From NCBI RefSeq assembly GCF_001592125.1, contig NZ_BCWI01000011.1:60036-124035 (forward strand): a stretch of 64,000 bases of DNA, given 5' to 3'. Made by a program: the position numbers and the translations under genes. Shown here in pieces: positions 25,538 to 36,058 of the stretch; the first letter of the stretch is position 1, and each line of letters opens with the position of its first letter. Source of the stretch: Microbacterium hominis NBRC 15708. Lineage in GTDB: Bacteria > Actinomycetota > Actinomycetes > Actinomycetales > Microbacteriaceae. The notes beneath the pieces were generated by a model that ran no database searches, was not told the origin of the DNA, and worked only from the letters and a program-made list of their open reading frames with translations.

Positions 25538-26247
25538 GTCCTCGCCCTCTCGCCGAACGCGTTGGTCCATCCCACGGCGATCGCCACGACCGCGGCCACC
25601 AGCACGGGGATCCCCGGCATGAGCACCGGCGTCAGCGCGGTCGCGACGACCGCCGCGGCGACGCCCACGGCGATCGCCTGCCGACGGCGCAGGCGCGGCC
25701 ACAGCAACGCCAGGAAGGCGGCGGCCGCGGCCGCATCGAGACCGTACGCCCGGGGGTCACCGAGAACGTCGCCCAGCAGGCCGCCGGCGAGCGTGGAGAG
25801 GTTCCAGCCGATGTAGATGCCGATACCGGTCACCCAGAACCCGATGCGACGAGCCCGCGGCTCGGAGTGGGCGAGCGCGACGGCGGTCGACTCGTCGATC
25901 GTCAGATGCGGCGCGAAGAGGCGCCGCCAGCCGGAGCCGACGACCGGCGCCATCCGCAGACCGTACGCGATGTTGCGCGCCCCCAGCAGCACGGCCGAGG
26001 CGATCGCCGCCGGGGCCGCGGCGACTCCCCCGGCGCCGATGACGCCGACGAACGCGAACTGGGATCCTCCCGTGAACATCACGAGGCTGAGCAGGCACGT
26101 CTGCCACACGTCCAGCCCGGATGCCACGGACAGGGCGCCGAACGACACGCCGTAGGCGCTCGTGGCGACCGCGACGCCGACACCTTCGCGCCACGCGCGG
26201 CGCTCGGCGGCAGTGCGCACGCTCCCGGCATCCATGGACACCATCAT
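25534..26247 (-). CDS. azlC: AzlC-type branched-chain amino acid export subunit
   Basis: A 237-residue membrane protein with the AzlC signatures GVAVATSAYGVSFGALSVAS, LMFTGGSQFAFVGVIGAGG (written SLVMFTGGSQFAF) and LLGARNIAYGLRMAP, and the typical DESTAVALAHSEP and GIGIYIGWNLSTLAGGLLG loops. With AzlD it would export branched-chain amino acids. ATG at 26247 is used; ATG at 26235 is equally open, and upstream codons run into the divergent promoter region. The XRE-cupin gene starts 55 bases away in the other direction and is probably its regulator. Confidence 0.9.
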   Translation of the reverse strand: MMVSMDAGSVRTAAERRAWREGVGVAVATSAYGVSFGALSVASGLDVWQTCLLSLVMFTGGSQFAFVGVIGAGGVAAAPAAIASAVLLGARNIAYGLRMAPVVGSGWRRLFAPHLTIDESTAVALAHSEPRARRIGFWVTGIGIYIGWNLSTLAGGLLGDVLGDPRAYGLDAAAAAAFLALLWPRLRRRQAIAVGVAAAVVATALTPVLMPGIPVLVAAVVAIAVGWTNAFGERART

Positions 26248-26261
26248 CACGAGCGGACGCG

Positions 26262-26279
26262 CGTTCGTCAAACCGAACG
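26262..26279. promoter_or_regulatory. candidate operator between azlC and its regulator
   Basis: CGTTCG and CGAACG form an inverted repeat with a 6-base spacer. It lies in the divergent region between azlC and the XRE-cupin gene. On the plus side a CATACT -10-like hexamer at 26289-26294 follows, about 7 bases before the ATG at 26302. The dyad would cover the -35 region, as expected for an autoregulating repressor. This is a prediction from symmetry and position only. Confidence 0.4.
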
Positions 26280-26301
26280 AATGTTTGCCATACTGAACGA
26301 C

Positions 26302-26850
26302 ATGGATGCCCTCGGCCCTCGGATCTCGCACGCCCTCCGCCGCGAACGCGACCGCGCCGGGCTGAGCGTGTCGGAGCTCGCCCGTCGGGCCGGTGTCGGC
26401 AAGGCCACCGTGTCGCAGCTCGAATCCGGCACGGCCAACCCCAGTGTCGAGACCCTGTGGGCGATCGCGACGGCGCTGGACGTGCCGTTCGCCGTGTTCG
26501 TGGCGGAGCCCGACGAGGCCCCCACGCTCATCCGGGCCCGCGACGGCAGCGGCATCCGCGCGTCGGACGCGCCGTACGAGGCCCTGCTGCTGGCGGCGGG
26601 GGCTCCGCAGTCGCGCAGCGACCTGTACCTCCTGCGTGCCGAACCCGGCTCACCCCGCTCGTCGCAGCCGCACTCGCCCGGCACGACGGAGCACGTCGTC
26701 ATCGTCACGGGCTCCGCGCTCGTCGGTCCGACGGACGCACCGGTGGAGCTCGGCCCCGGCGACTATCTGCGCTACCGCGGAGATGCTCCGCACGTGTTCG
26801 AGGCCCGCCGCCCCGGCACCACCGCCGTCCTCGTCTCCGAGGTGCGCTGA
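26302..26850 (+). CDS. XRE-family regulator with C-terminal cupin domain
   Basis: A 182-residue protein. Residues ~4-60 form a helix-turn-helix: LRRERDRAGLSVSELARRAG followed by VGKATVSQLESGTANPSVET. Residues ~95-180 form a cupin (EHVVIVTGSALVGPTDAPVE, then DYLRYRGDAPHVFEA), which senses a small molecule. Divergent placement next to azlCD suggests that it controls amino acid export. I prefer ATG 26302: a -10-like CATACT ends 7 bases before it, which fits a leaderless message, while the ATG at 26281 lies upstream of that element. The first codons MDALGPRISHALR lead straight into the domain. Confidence 0.88.
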   Translation: MDALGPRISHALRRERDRAGLSVSELARRAGVGKATVSQLESGTANPSVETLWAIATALDVPFAVFVAEPDEAPTLIRARDGSGIRASDAPYEALLLAAGAPQSRSDLYLLRAEPGSPRSSQPHSPGTTEHVVIVTGSALVGPTDAPVELGPGDYLRYRGDAPHVFEARRPGTTAVLVSEVR

Positions 26851-26859
26851 CCCCCGCCG

Positions 26860-26927
26860 CGAGCCGCTATCCCCCGGCCGAGCCGCCACGCTCCGGCCGC
26901 GCCGCCGGATAGCGGCTCGGCCGGAGC
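26860..26927. terminator. large palindrome between convergent genes
   Basis: CGAGCCGCTATCC (26860-26872) is a perfect inverted copy of GGATAGCGGCTCG (26907-26919). A second pairing, CGCTCCGGCC with GGCCGGAGCG, is offset and competes with it. The element lies between the stops of the XRE-cupin gene and typA and probably ends both transcripts. The interleaved copies look like a partial duplication of one repeat unit. Confidence 0.55.
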
Positions 26928-26954
26928 GTCGCGGTTCGGCGACGGGCGGCGCGC

Positions 26955-28868
<1,914 letters not shown>

Positions 28869-28888
28869 GGAGATGACCTAACGAGAAA

Positions 28889-28916
28889 GGGAGACGCTCC
28901 GAGCAGAGCGCCTCCC
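28889..28916 (-). terminator. intrinsic terminator of the peptide ABC ATPase gene
   Basis: Read on the minus strand, GGGAGGCGCTC pairs with GAGCGTCTCCC (one G-U pair) around a 6-base loop and is followed by TTTCTCGTT. That is a standard stem plus U-rich tail. A second perfect 10-bp inverted repeat, GATGCCGCGG/CCGCGGCATC at 28930-28955, lies between it and the ATPase stop. Confidence 0.8.
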
Positions 28917-28969
28917 ATTCTACAAGCCGGATGCCGCGGCGTCCCCCGCGGCATCGCCGGTGCCGACCG

Positions 28970-30709
28970 TCACGCCGGAGCGGCGTCTCCGGGAACCTCG
29001 TCGGCGTCGACGCCGGCGGCCAGATCGGCCAGGCGCCGGTCGCGACGCTCGCGCTGGATCTCCGGGTCGGGGACGGGGACGGCGGCCAGCAGCCGCTTGG
29101 TGTACGCCTGCTGCGGGCGGCGCATGATCTGGTCGCGGCTGCCCACCTCGACGAGCGCGCCGTGGCGCATCACGGCGATGCGGTCGGCGAGCTCGTCGAT
29201 GACGGCGAGGTCGTGGCTGATGAACAGGCACGCGAACCCGCGCTCGCGCTGGAGGTCCTTCAGCAGCTCGAGCACCGTCGCCTGCACCGAGACGTCCAGC
29301 GCGCTGGTGGGCTCGTCGGCCACGAGCACCTTCGGGTTCAGCGCGAGCGCGCGGGCGATGCCGACACGCTGCTTCTGGCCGCCGGAGAGCTCGTGCGGGT
29401 AGCGCGAGGCGTACTCGCGCGGCAGGCGCACCGAGTCCAGCAGCGCCCGGACGCGCTTGTCGAGCGGGGCGCCCTTGATCTTCTCCGACAGCAGGATCGG
29501 CTCGGCGATGGAGTCGCCGATGGTCATGCGCGGGTTCAGCGAGCTGGAGGGGTCCTGGAACACGATGCCCACCTCGTGGTGCAGCGCGTGCAACTGATCG
29601 CGGCCGGCCTTCGAGATGTCCATCCCGGCCACCTCGAGACGTCCGGAGTGGATCGGCAGCAGGCCGATCGTCGCGCGTCCGATCGTCGTCTTGCCCGACC
29701 CCGACTCGCCGACGAGGCCCAGCACTTCGCCCTGATAGATCTTCAGGTCGATGTGGTCGGCCGCGCGGAAAGCCGGCACGCGGCCGCGCTTGGGGTACTC
29801 GATCGCGACGTCGTCGAAGGAGACGACGACCGGAGCGGTCGGATGGGCCGCCTCGGGAGCCTGCAGGTCCTCGGTGGTGATCCGCGGCACGGCCGCCAGG
29901 AGCGCACGCGTGTACGGATGCTGCGGATCGGCGAACACCTCGGCCACGGCGCCCGTCTCGACGATGTCGCCCTGACGCATGACCACGATGCGGTCGGCCA
30001 TGTCGGCGACGACGCCCATGTCGTGCGTGATGAGCAGGATGGCGGAGCCGAGCCGGTCCTGCAGCTTGCGCATCAGCTCGAGGATCTCGGCCTGGACCGT
30101 CACGTCGAGGGCCGTGGTGGGCTCGTCGGCGACCAGGAGCAGCGGGTCACAGGACAGCGACTGCGCGATCATCGCGCGCTGGCGCTGACCGCCGGACAGC
30201 TGATGGGGGTAGGAGTCGAACGCCTTCACCGGGTCGGGCAGCTCGACGAGGGTCAGCAGCTCGATCGCTCGGGCCTTGGCCTCCGCCGGGGAGACACCGA
30301 AGTGCTGGCGCAGGGTCTCCACGATCTGGAACCCGACGGTCAGCACCGGGTTCAGCGCGGTCATCGGCTCCTGGAAGATCATCGAGATCTGGTTGCCGCG
30401 GATCTCCTGCATGTCGCGCGGCTTCATCCCGATCAGCTCGCGGCCGTCGAGCTTCGCACTGCCGCTCACCCGCGAGTTCTTCGGGAGGAGCCCGAGCAGC
30501 GACATCGACGAGACGCTCTTGCCCGAGCCGGACTCGCCGACGATGGCGAGCACCTCCCCCGAGGCGATCGAGTACGACACGTGCCGCGCCGCGGGCACCC
30601 AGTAGCCGTCGACGCCGAAGTCGACATTGAGGTCCGTGACCTCGAGCACCGGGCCGCGATCGGGCTGGTGCGCCTCAGTGGTGGGCAGCATGCCGCGGGA
30701 CGTTCTCAT
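28970..30709 (-). CDS. peptide ABC transporter, fused double ATP-binding protein
   Basis: A 579-residue OppD-OppF fusion. The first ABC unit has Walker [13 protein letters not shown] (residue ~55), signature [13 protein letters not shown] and Walker [14 protein letters not shown]. The second has Walker [13 protein letters not shown] (~345), [13 protein letters not shown] and [13 protein letters not shown]. It powers the two permeases encoded upstream at 31392-33988, with the lipoprotein at 34116-35903 as the binding subunit. Between it and the permeases lies a gene on the opposite strand, so it needs its own promoter. The start ATG 30709 is 62 bases from that divergent gene. Confidence 0.95.
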   Translation of the reverse strand: MRTSRGMLPTTEAHQPDRGPVLEVTDLNVDFGVDGYWVPAARHVSYSIASGEVLAIVGESGSGKSVSSMSLLGLLPKNSRVSGSAKLDGRELIGMKPRDMQEIRGNQISMIFQEPMTALNPVLTVGFQIVETLRQHFGVSPAEAKARAIELLTLVELPDPVKAFDSYPHQLSGGQRQRAMIAQSLSCDPLLLVADEPTTALDVTVQAEILELMRKLQDRLGSAILLITHDMGVVADMADRIVVMRQGDIVETGAVAEVFADPQHPYTRALLAAVPRITTEDLQAPEAAHPTAPVVVSFDDVAIEYPKRGRVPAFRAADHIDLKIYQGEVLGLVGESGSGKTTIGRATIGLLPIHSGRLEVAGMDISKAGRDQLHALHHEVGIVFQDPSSSLNPRMTIGDSIAEPILLSEKIKGAPLDKRVRALLDSVRLPREYASRYPHELSGGQKQRVGIARALALNPKVLVADEPTSALDVSVQATVLELLKDLQRERGFACLFISHDLAVIDELADRIAVMRHGALVEVGSRDQIMRRPQQAYTKRLLAAVPVPDPEIQRERRDRRLADLAAGVDADEVPGDAAPA

Positions 30710-30771
30710 CGGCGGGTTCCTTCTGTTGTGCGTGCGAACGGACTCGTGATCCGGGATGCGACGATGGGGGG

Positions 30772-31380
30772 ATGACGGAAGATGTGCGCCAGTACCGGTC
30801 GACCACCAACACCGTGATCTCGATCGGCGCGTGGGCGGCGATCGCCGTGGGGGCGATGCTCGTCGTGCTGGTGGGCGCGGCGCGGACGTCGGCGTACCTG
30901 TGGGGCCTGGTGCCGCTGGCTCTGCTGGCCGTGCTGGTCGCCGAGCTGTTCTGGCGTCCGCGCATCCACTGGGATGACGCCGCCATCACGCTCGTCAACC
31001 CGTACGCGACCGTCGAGATCCCGTGGACGATCGTGGTCGACATCGACACGCGCTTCGCCCTGACCGTCGTCACGCCGGGCCGGCGCTACCGGTCGTCTGC
31101 GGCTCCGGCCGCCGGCGCGCTCACGCGACCCCGCGGCGGGCGCGACAGCCTCGGACCGCACCAGGAGGGCGGCGTCCTGCGCAAGTCCGACGCGCTGGGC
31201 ACCGACTCGGGCGACGCCGCCTACATCGTGCGCGGCGTCTGGAGCGCACTGGTCGAACAGGAGCGCATCCCGCTCGGACGCGCGGCCAGCGACCGCGCCC
31301 GCACCCGCGTGCACGTCGGCGCCATCGCGCTCACCGTGCTGCTGGTCGGCGCGACGTTCCCGGCGCTGCTGAACCTCTGA
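30772..31380 (+). CDS. membrane protein with bacterial PH domain
   Basis: A 202-residue protein. Two N-terminal membrane helices (about residues 17-38 and 43-62) are followed by a PH-like domain resembling the actinobacterial bPH_6 family: FWRPRIHWDDAAITLVNPYA and VEIPWTIVVDIDTRFALTVV, a strand pattern typical of the fold. The remainder is polar, with a C-terminal helix (about residues 180-200, VGAIALTVLLVGATFPALL). Function is unknown. The gene lies in reverse orientation inside an otherwise contiguous peptide-transporter operon, ending 11 bases from the stop of the OppC-like permease. Confidence 0.8.
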   Translation: MTEDVRQYRSTTNTVISIGAWAAIAVGAMLVVLVGAARTSAYLWGLVPLALLAVLVAELFWRPRIHWDDAAITLVNPYATVEIPWTIVVDIDTRFALTVVTPGRRYRSSAAPAAGALTRPRGGRDSLGPHQEGGVLRKSDALGTDSGDAAYIVRGVWSALVEQERIPLGRAASDRARTRVHVGAIALTVLLVGATFPALLNL

Positions 31381-31391
31381 CCGCATCCGGC

Positions 31392-32453
31392 TTACTCCGG
31401 ATCCTGCAGGGTCGGCGTTCCGGTCCGGGGGTTCTGCGCACCGGCATCCATCAGCGACGTCGGCGGCGCGACATCCGGCTCGACGCCGTTCGCACGGTCC
31501 TTCGTGCGACGGCGGGAGAACCGGCGGCTGCGCGGGTCGAACGCCTCGCGCAGCGCGTCGCCGAAGATGTTCGCCGACAGCGCCAGCACGACGATGAACA
31601 GGGCGGGCCACCAGAACAGCCACGGACGCACGGTGAACGCCGACTGGTTCACGCCGATGAGCAGACCCAGCGACACATCAGGAGAGCGGATGCCGTAGCC
31701 CAGCAGCGAGATCGCCGCCTCGAGCAGGATCGCGCCGGCCGCCAGGAGCGAGCCCGAGACGATGATGACGCCGGTCGCGTTGGGCAGGATGTGGCGGAAG
31801 ATGATCCGGGCGTCGGAGGCGCCGGCCACGCGCGCGGCCTCCACGAACTCGCGCTCGCGCAGCGAGAGGAACTCGCCGCGCACCAGGCGGGCGATGACCA
31901 TCCAGCTGAAGAAGCCGAGCATGATGCCGAGCACCCACACGCCGACGGCGCCGGCCCAGTTTCCGACGACCGCCGCGATGACGATGGCCGGGATCACGAT
32001 GAACACGTCCGTCAAGCGCATGAGGACGGCATCCACCCATCCGCGGAAGTAGCCGGCGATGGCGCCGACGGTCACACCCACCACGAGCGCGATGCCCGTG
32101 ATGAGCACCATGGCGACGAACGAGTTCTGGATGCCGCGCATCGTCATCGCGAAGTAGTCGCGACCGATGCGGTCCTGGCCGAAGGGGTGGTCGCCGAGCG
32201 AGAACGGGATCAGCGTCAGCGTCGGCTCGCCGCCGTTCACGCTGTTCGACAGGTCGTACCAGTTGTACTTCCACCAGCCCGGGATGGGGCCCACGCCGAC
32301 AGCGCTCGTCGCGAACGCGACGACGGCCAGCAGCACGATGGCGGCGATGAGGCCGACCTTCTGCGAGAGGAAGCGACGCCAGATGATGCGGCTCTGGCTG
32401 ACCGAGCGCGTCTCCTCGACGTCACCGGGGGCTTCGGAGATGGTGCTGGACAT
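31392..32453 (-). CDS. peptide ABC transporter permease (OppC/DppC type)
   Basis: A 353-residue permease with six membrane helices. An N-terminal cytosolic stretch (SQSRIIWRRFLSQKVGLIAA) leads to the first helix, then a long periplasmic-side loop with FSLGDHPFGQDRIGRDYFAM, and the conserved EAA loop REREFVEAARVAGASDARII followed by HILPNATGVIIV. The last ~45 residues are a polar tail. It pairs with the OppB-like subunit, whose stop overlaps this ATG in TGATG. The peptide or other oligomeric substrate cannot be told from sequence. Confidence 0.93.
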   Translation of the reverse strand: MSSTISEAPGDVEETRSVSQSRIIWRRFLSQKVGLIAAIVLLAVVAFATSAVGVGPIPGWWKYNWYDLSNSVNGGEPTLTLIPFSLGDHPFGQDRIGRDYFAMTMRGIQNSFVAMVLITGIALVVGVTVGAIAGYFRGWVDAVLMRLTDVFIVIPAIVIAAVVGNWAGAVGVWVLGIMLGFFSWMVIARLVRGEFLSLREREFVEAARVAGASDARIIFRHILPNATGVIIVSGSLLAAGAILLEAAISLLGYGIRSPDVSLGLLIGVNQSAFTVRPWLFWWPALFIVVLALSANIFGDALREAFDPRSRRFSRRRTKDRANGVEPDVAPPTSLMDAGAQNPRTGTPTLQDPE

Positions 32454-33988
32454 CAGCGGACCCTCACTCTCGGGTCGAGTGCCGCATACGCGAGATCGGC
32501 AAGGAAGTTGAACAGGATGGCCATGAAGGCGATGACGATGAAGTAGCCCATCACGGGGTACAGGTCACCCGGCCCCAGGGATCTCTGGAACAGGGCGCCC
32601 ATGCCGGGGATCGCGAAGATGAACTCGGTGATGATCGCACCACCCAACAAGCCGCCGAGGTCCGTCGCGACCAGCGTCGTGATGGGGATGAGCACGTTGC
32701 GGAACGCGTGACGGACGACGACGACGCGCTCGGGCATGCCCTTGGCGCGGGCGGTGCGCACGTAGTCCTGGCTGAGCACCTCGATCATGCCCGCGCGCGC
32801 GTAGCGCGTGTAGCCGGCGAACGAGATCGTGAGCAGCGACACCGTGGGAAGCAACAGGTGGAAGAAGACGTCGAGACCGACGCGCCACATGTTGTCCGGG
32901 GCGTAGCCGGGGGTGGACGAGCCGACGGTCGCGATCGGGCGACCGTTCATGTCGTCCATGTACCCGGGGAAGGACTGCATGAAGCGGTCGATCAGGATGA
33001 TGACGCTGACCAGGATCGCGACGAGCACCCCGATGCGCATGTTCTGCGCGCGGTCGTCGCCGCCGACGAAGAAGCCGGTGGCGAGTCCGACCGCGAGGGC
33101 GATCACGAACAGGATGACGAGCGTCCAGAAGGTCGACACGTCGAACAGGCCCTGGAGCGCGAAGTAGCAGACGATGCCGACGACGGCGACGATGCCGGCG
33201 GTCAGCAGCGCACGGCGCTGGCGCAGCCCCGCGATGAGGAGGGTCACGCCGAGCGCGGCTCCCGCGCTCAGCACGATCACGCCGACGGGTCCGAACCCGG
33301 GGGTGAGGAACCAGCCGGTGGCGCTCATGTACAGCAGCAGGCCCGCGGTGAGCACGAAGCTCGTGCCCCCGGAGGTCAGCCGCCGGCGGGCGTCCCCGCC
33401 CACCACGGCTTGGACGATGAGGGCGACCACGAGTCCGATGACGATCGAGACCACGATGGGGATCACCGGATCCTGCAGGAAGTCGTTGAAGCCGATCGCG
33501 ACGAAGTTCTTCAGCAGCGCGGCCGCGAGGAACGACGGCAGCGAGTACAGGAACAGGCTCAGCACCGTGAAGGACACGTCGAAGCCGCTGTTCTCGCGAA
33601 GGGCGGAGAGGATGCCGGTGGAGATACCGAACAGGATGGCCAGCAGCAGCGCCGCTGTGACCATCTGAACCGTGGAGACCATGGCGATCGGCAGGACGTC
33701 CGTCACGGGCGCGCCCTGGAACGTGGTGCCGAGGTCGCAGGCGTTGGCGAACGGGATGAGGCACTTGGCGGCTCCCCCGACCCACATCGCCCACCGCAGC
33801 GGCGGCGCCACATCGAGGTTGGCGAGCTGGATGCGCGCCTCGATGAGCTGCTGCTTGTTGGGGTTGTTCGACGCGCGCAGATCCTCGAGCGGATCCGTGG
33901 ACAACGCGACGAGGTTGAACATCACGAAGGATGCCGCAAGAAGGATGAGGATCGACACACCGACCCTACGGAGAATGAAACCGACCAA
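32453..33988 (-). CDS. peptide ABC transporter permease (OppB/DppB type) with large insertion
   Basis: At 511 residues this is ~180 longer than usual OppB (~310-340). The N-terminal helix (MVGFILRRVGVSILILL), the SLFLYSLPSFLAAALLKNF helix and the C-terminal EAA loop (SQDYVRTARAKGMPERVVVV, then RHAFRNVLIPITTLVATDL) are normal. Between about residues 172 and 336 lies an extra region with about six hydrophobic helices before HLLLPTVSLLTISFAGYTRY. An even number of added helices would keep the topology of the core. I do not recognise this insertion as a named domain. It is coupled to the OppC-like gene and preceded by a hairpin after the binding-protein gene. Confidence 0.92.
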   Translation of the reverse strand: MVGFILRRVGVSILILLAASFVMFNLVALSTDPLEDLRASNNPNKQQLIEARIQLANLDVAPPLRWAMWVGGAAKCLIPFANACDLGTTFQGAPVTDVLPIAMVSTVQMVTAALLLAILFGISTGILSALRENSGFDVSFTVLSLFLYSLPSFLAAALLKNFVAIGFNDFLQDPVIPIVVSIVIGLVVALIVQAVVGGDARRRLTSGGTSFVLTAGLLLYMSATGWFLTPGFGPVGVIVLSAGAALGVTLLIAGLRQRRALLTAGIVAVVGIVCYFALQGLFDVSTFWTLVILFVIALAVGLATGFFVGGDDRAQNMRIGVLVAILVSVIILIDRFMQSFPGYMDDMNGRPIATVGSSTPGYAPDNMWRVGLDVFFHLLLPTVSLLTISFAGYTRYARAGMIEVLSQDYVRTARAKGMPERVVVVRHAFRNVLIPITTLVATDLGGLLGGAIITEFIFAIPGMGALFQRSLGPGDLYPVMGYFIVIAFMAILFNFLADLAYAALDPRVRVR

Positions 33989-34065
33989 AGGTCACTCACT
34001 TCGACGTGCGACGGGACGGCGGCATCGGGTTGCGATCGCCCGTCCCATCGGTTGACAGACAGGGG

Positions 34066-34107
34066 CCAGGGTGGCGCCTTCGGGATCTACCGTAGACGCC
34101 ACCCTGG
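34066..34107 (-). terminator. hairpin between binding protein and permease genes
   Basis: CCAGGGTGGCG (34066-34076) and CGCCACCCTGG (34097-34107) form a perfect 11-bp stem with a 20-base loop, just 9 bases after the stop of the substrate-binding protein. Its place inside the operon fits a partial terminator or 3'-end stabiliser that keeps binding protein in excess over permease, as known for other ABC importers. That role is inferred. Confidence 0.75.
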
Positions 34108-34115
34108 CGTGGGTA

Positions 34116-35903
34116 CTACTTGGTGTTGGTGCTCTTCTTGACGGACCACTCCCAGTTGTTCCAGATCGGACCGGTCTGGTTGCCCATGTACTTCACGCCG
34201 TCCAGCTTGCTGGAGACGCCGTAGATGCCGGGTGCCTGGAAGAGGGGCAGGCCGTAGCCCTCGGTGAAGGCGGTCTTGTCGATCGCCAGCATGAGGTCGG
34301 TCAGCTTGTCCTTGTCGACGGTGGTCTGCGTGGCCACGGCGTCGTCGTTGGCCGCGGTGAAGCGGTTGTAGTTACCGCCGCCGTCCGAGGCGAACAGCTG
34401 CGGGATCTGCGCCGTGCCGATGCCGGCCGAGATCCAGCCGAACAGCGACGCGTCGTAGTTGCCGCCGGCGAGGAGCGTCGACCACTTGGGGTCTCCGCCG
34501 TCGACGACCTGGAAGCCGGCCTTCGCCGCCGAGGACTGGATCGCCTGGAACTCGTCCACGCGGTTCGGGTTCTTGGTGTTGTAGAGGATCTTCACGGTCG
34601 GCGTCTTGCCGGCGAGGAGCTCCTTGGCCTTGGCGATGTTCTCGTCGAGCTTCGACGGGTCGTACTTGTCCGAACCGTTCTGCTTGACCGTGGTCGCGTA
34701 CTCCGACTGGCTCGGCAGCCACAGCTGCGAGTCGAGGACCTTGGCGTCGGGGTTGACCGGCGTCACGATCGCGTCGAGGATCTGCTGGCGCGGGATCGTG
34801 AGCAGGAACGCCTCACGGACCGTCGCGTCGCTGAAGACCTCGGAGCCGAAGTTCAGGTCGAGGTGGTCGTAGGAGACCTGGTCACCGGTGATGACCTGGG
34901 CGCCGGAGACGGCCTCGAGCGACTTCTTGGTGTCGGCGGACGCCTGCGGGTAGACGAGGTCGACCTCGCCGTTCTGCAGGGCGGTCACCTGGGCGGCCGC
35001 GTCACCGATGATGCGCATGACGAGCTTGTCGATCTTCGGGGCGAGGTTGCCCGTGTAGTTCGGGTTGTGCTCGAACGTGAGCGACTGGCCGGGCGTCCAC
35101 GCCGACAGGACCCACGGGCCCGACGTGACGAGGAGGTCCTTGTCGGTCGGGAACGACGTGATGTCGTACCCGGTGTTGACGAAGTCGGCAGCCTTCTTCA
35201 GCGTGTCGTTGACGGCGACGGGAGCGGCCGGGTCGCCCTTGGGCAGGCCCTCGAGCAGCTTCGTCAGGTCGGCGGCCGTCGACAGGCCCGCCTTCTTCGC
35301 CACGACGTGCGCGGGCTGGGCGATCGGGTTGAAGATGTCCCAGTCCACGTAGGGCTCGGAGTACTTCAGGGTGATCGACGTGTTGTCGTCGCCGACCTCG
35401 GGGAAGTCGGTCGAGTTGATGCCCGCGGTCGAGCCGGCGATCTGGAAGTACTGCGTGCCGCCGGTGACGTTGCCGTCCGCGTCGGTGGTCGCGTCGTCGT
35501 AGTGGCCCGAGGCGATCGCCCAGGCGAGGACCATGTCGTCGGCGGTGATGGGCTCACCGTCGGACCACTTGAGGTCCTTCTTCAGCGTGTACTTGACGGT
35601 CAGCGGGTCGTCCGAGGTCTTCTCGTACGTGCCGAACGACTCGTCCTTGACGACGTTGAAGCTGTTGTCCGGGTAGAAGAACCCGCCCGTGGTCAGGTAG
35701 ACATACTGGCCGTTGGTGTCCAGGTTGCCCTGCGGCGTGTTGCTGTTCAGCGACGTCAGGTCGTTCACGATGGCCATCGTGACGGTGCCACCGGTCGGCG
35801 CAGCGTCGGTGGCGTTGCCACCACCGCTGGCCGTGCAGCCCGTCAGGGCGAGGGCGCCGGCCGCGGTGACCGCGGCAAGTGCTCCCCAGCGTGACTTCTT
35901 CAA
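34116..35903 (-). CDS. peptide ABC transporter substrate-binding lipoprotein (family 5)
   Basis: A 595-residue SBP_bac_5 protein. The start is TTG at 35903, chosen because AGGAGG lies six bases upstream and the next residues form a clean lipoprotein signal, KKSRWGALAAVTAAGALALT followed by the lipobox Cys (GCTASGGG). Upstream codons in the same frame lack such features. The mature part has typical segments: VNDLTSLNSNTPQG, WSDGEPITADDMVLAWAIAS and VREAFLLTIPRQQILDAI. It delivers peptides, or possibly lipid-linked or glycan substrates, to the permeases encoded downstream. Mycobacterial LpqW, a family-5 lipoprotein beside typA, is a distant positional parallel. Confidence 0.93.
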   Translation of the reverse strand: MKKSRWGALAAVTAAGALALTGCTASGGGNATDAAPTGGTVTMAIVNDLTSLNSNTPQGNLDTNGQYVYLTTGGFFYPDNSFNVVKDESFGTYEKTSDDPLTVKYTLKKDLKWSDGEPITADDMVLAWAIASGHYDDATTDADGNVTGGTQYFQIAGSTAGINSTDFPEVGDDNTSITLKYSEPYVDWDIFNPIAQPAHVVAKKAGLSTAADLTKLLEGLPKGDPAAPVAVNDTLKKAADFVNTGYDITSFPTDKDLLVTSGPWVLSAWTPGQSLTFEHNPNYTGNLAPKIDKLVMRIIGDAAAQVTALQNGEVDLVYPQASADTKKSLEAVSGAQVITGDQVSYDHLDLNFGSEVFSDATVREAFLLTIPRQQILDAIVTPVNPDAKVLDSQLWLPSQSEYATTVKQNGSDKYDPSKLDENIAKAKELLAGKTPTVKILYNTKNPNRVDEFQAIQSSAAKAGFQVVDGGDPKWSTLLAGGNYDASLFGWISAGIGTAQIPQLFASDGGGNYNRFTAANDDAVATQTTVDKDKLTDLMLAIDKTAFTEGYGLPLFQAPGIYGVSSKLDGVKYMGNQTGPIWNNWEWSVKKSTNTK

Positions 35904-35966
35904 TTTTCCTCCTGGGTAAGGGATGGATGCGCAGGCGGGTGAAACACCCACGGCGCGGATACCGAA

Positions 35967-35994
35967 ACCATAAGTTCTGATCAGCGTTGATCAA
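35967..35994 (-). promoter_or_regulatory. candidate promoter of the peptide transporter operon
   Basis: On the minus strand TTGATC (35994-35989) and TATGGT (35972-35967) are 16 bases apart and point at the TTG start of the binding protein. Two TGATCA palindromes (35978-35983 and 35988-35993) fall on the -35 and spacer and could be a regulator site. Sequence match only. Confidence 0.45.
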
Positions 35995-36058
35995 AACCGT
36001 TAGGGAAAACGTTACAGACCCTTAACTCAGTTCCGGGCACATCTGGCAATCTGACAAG

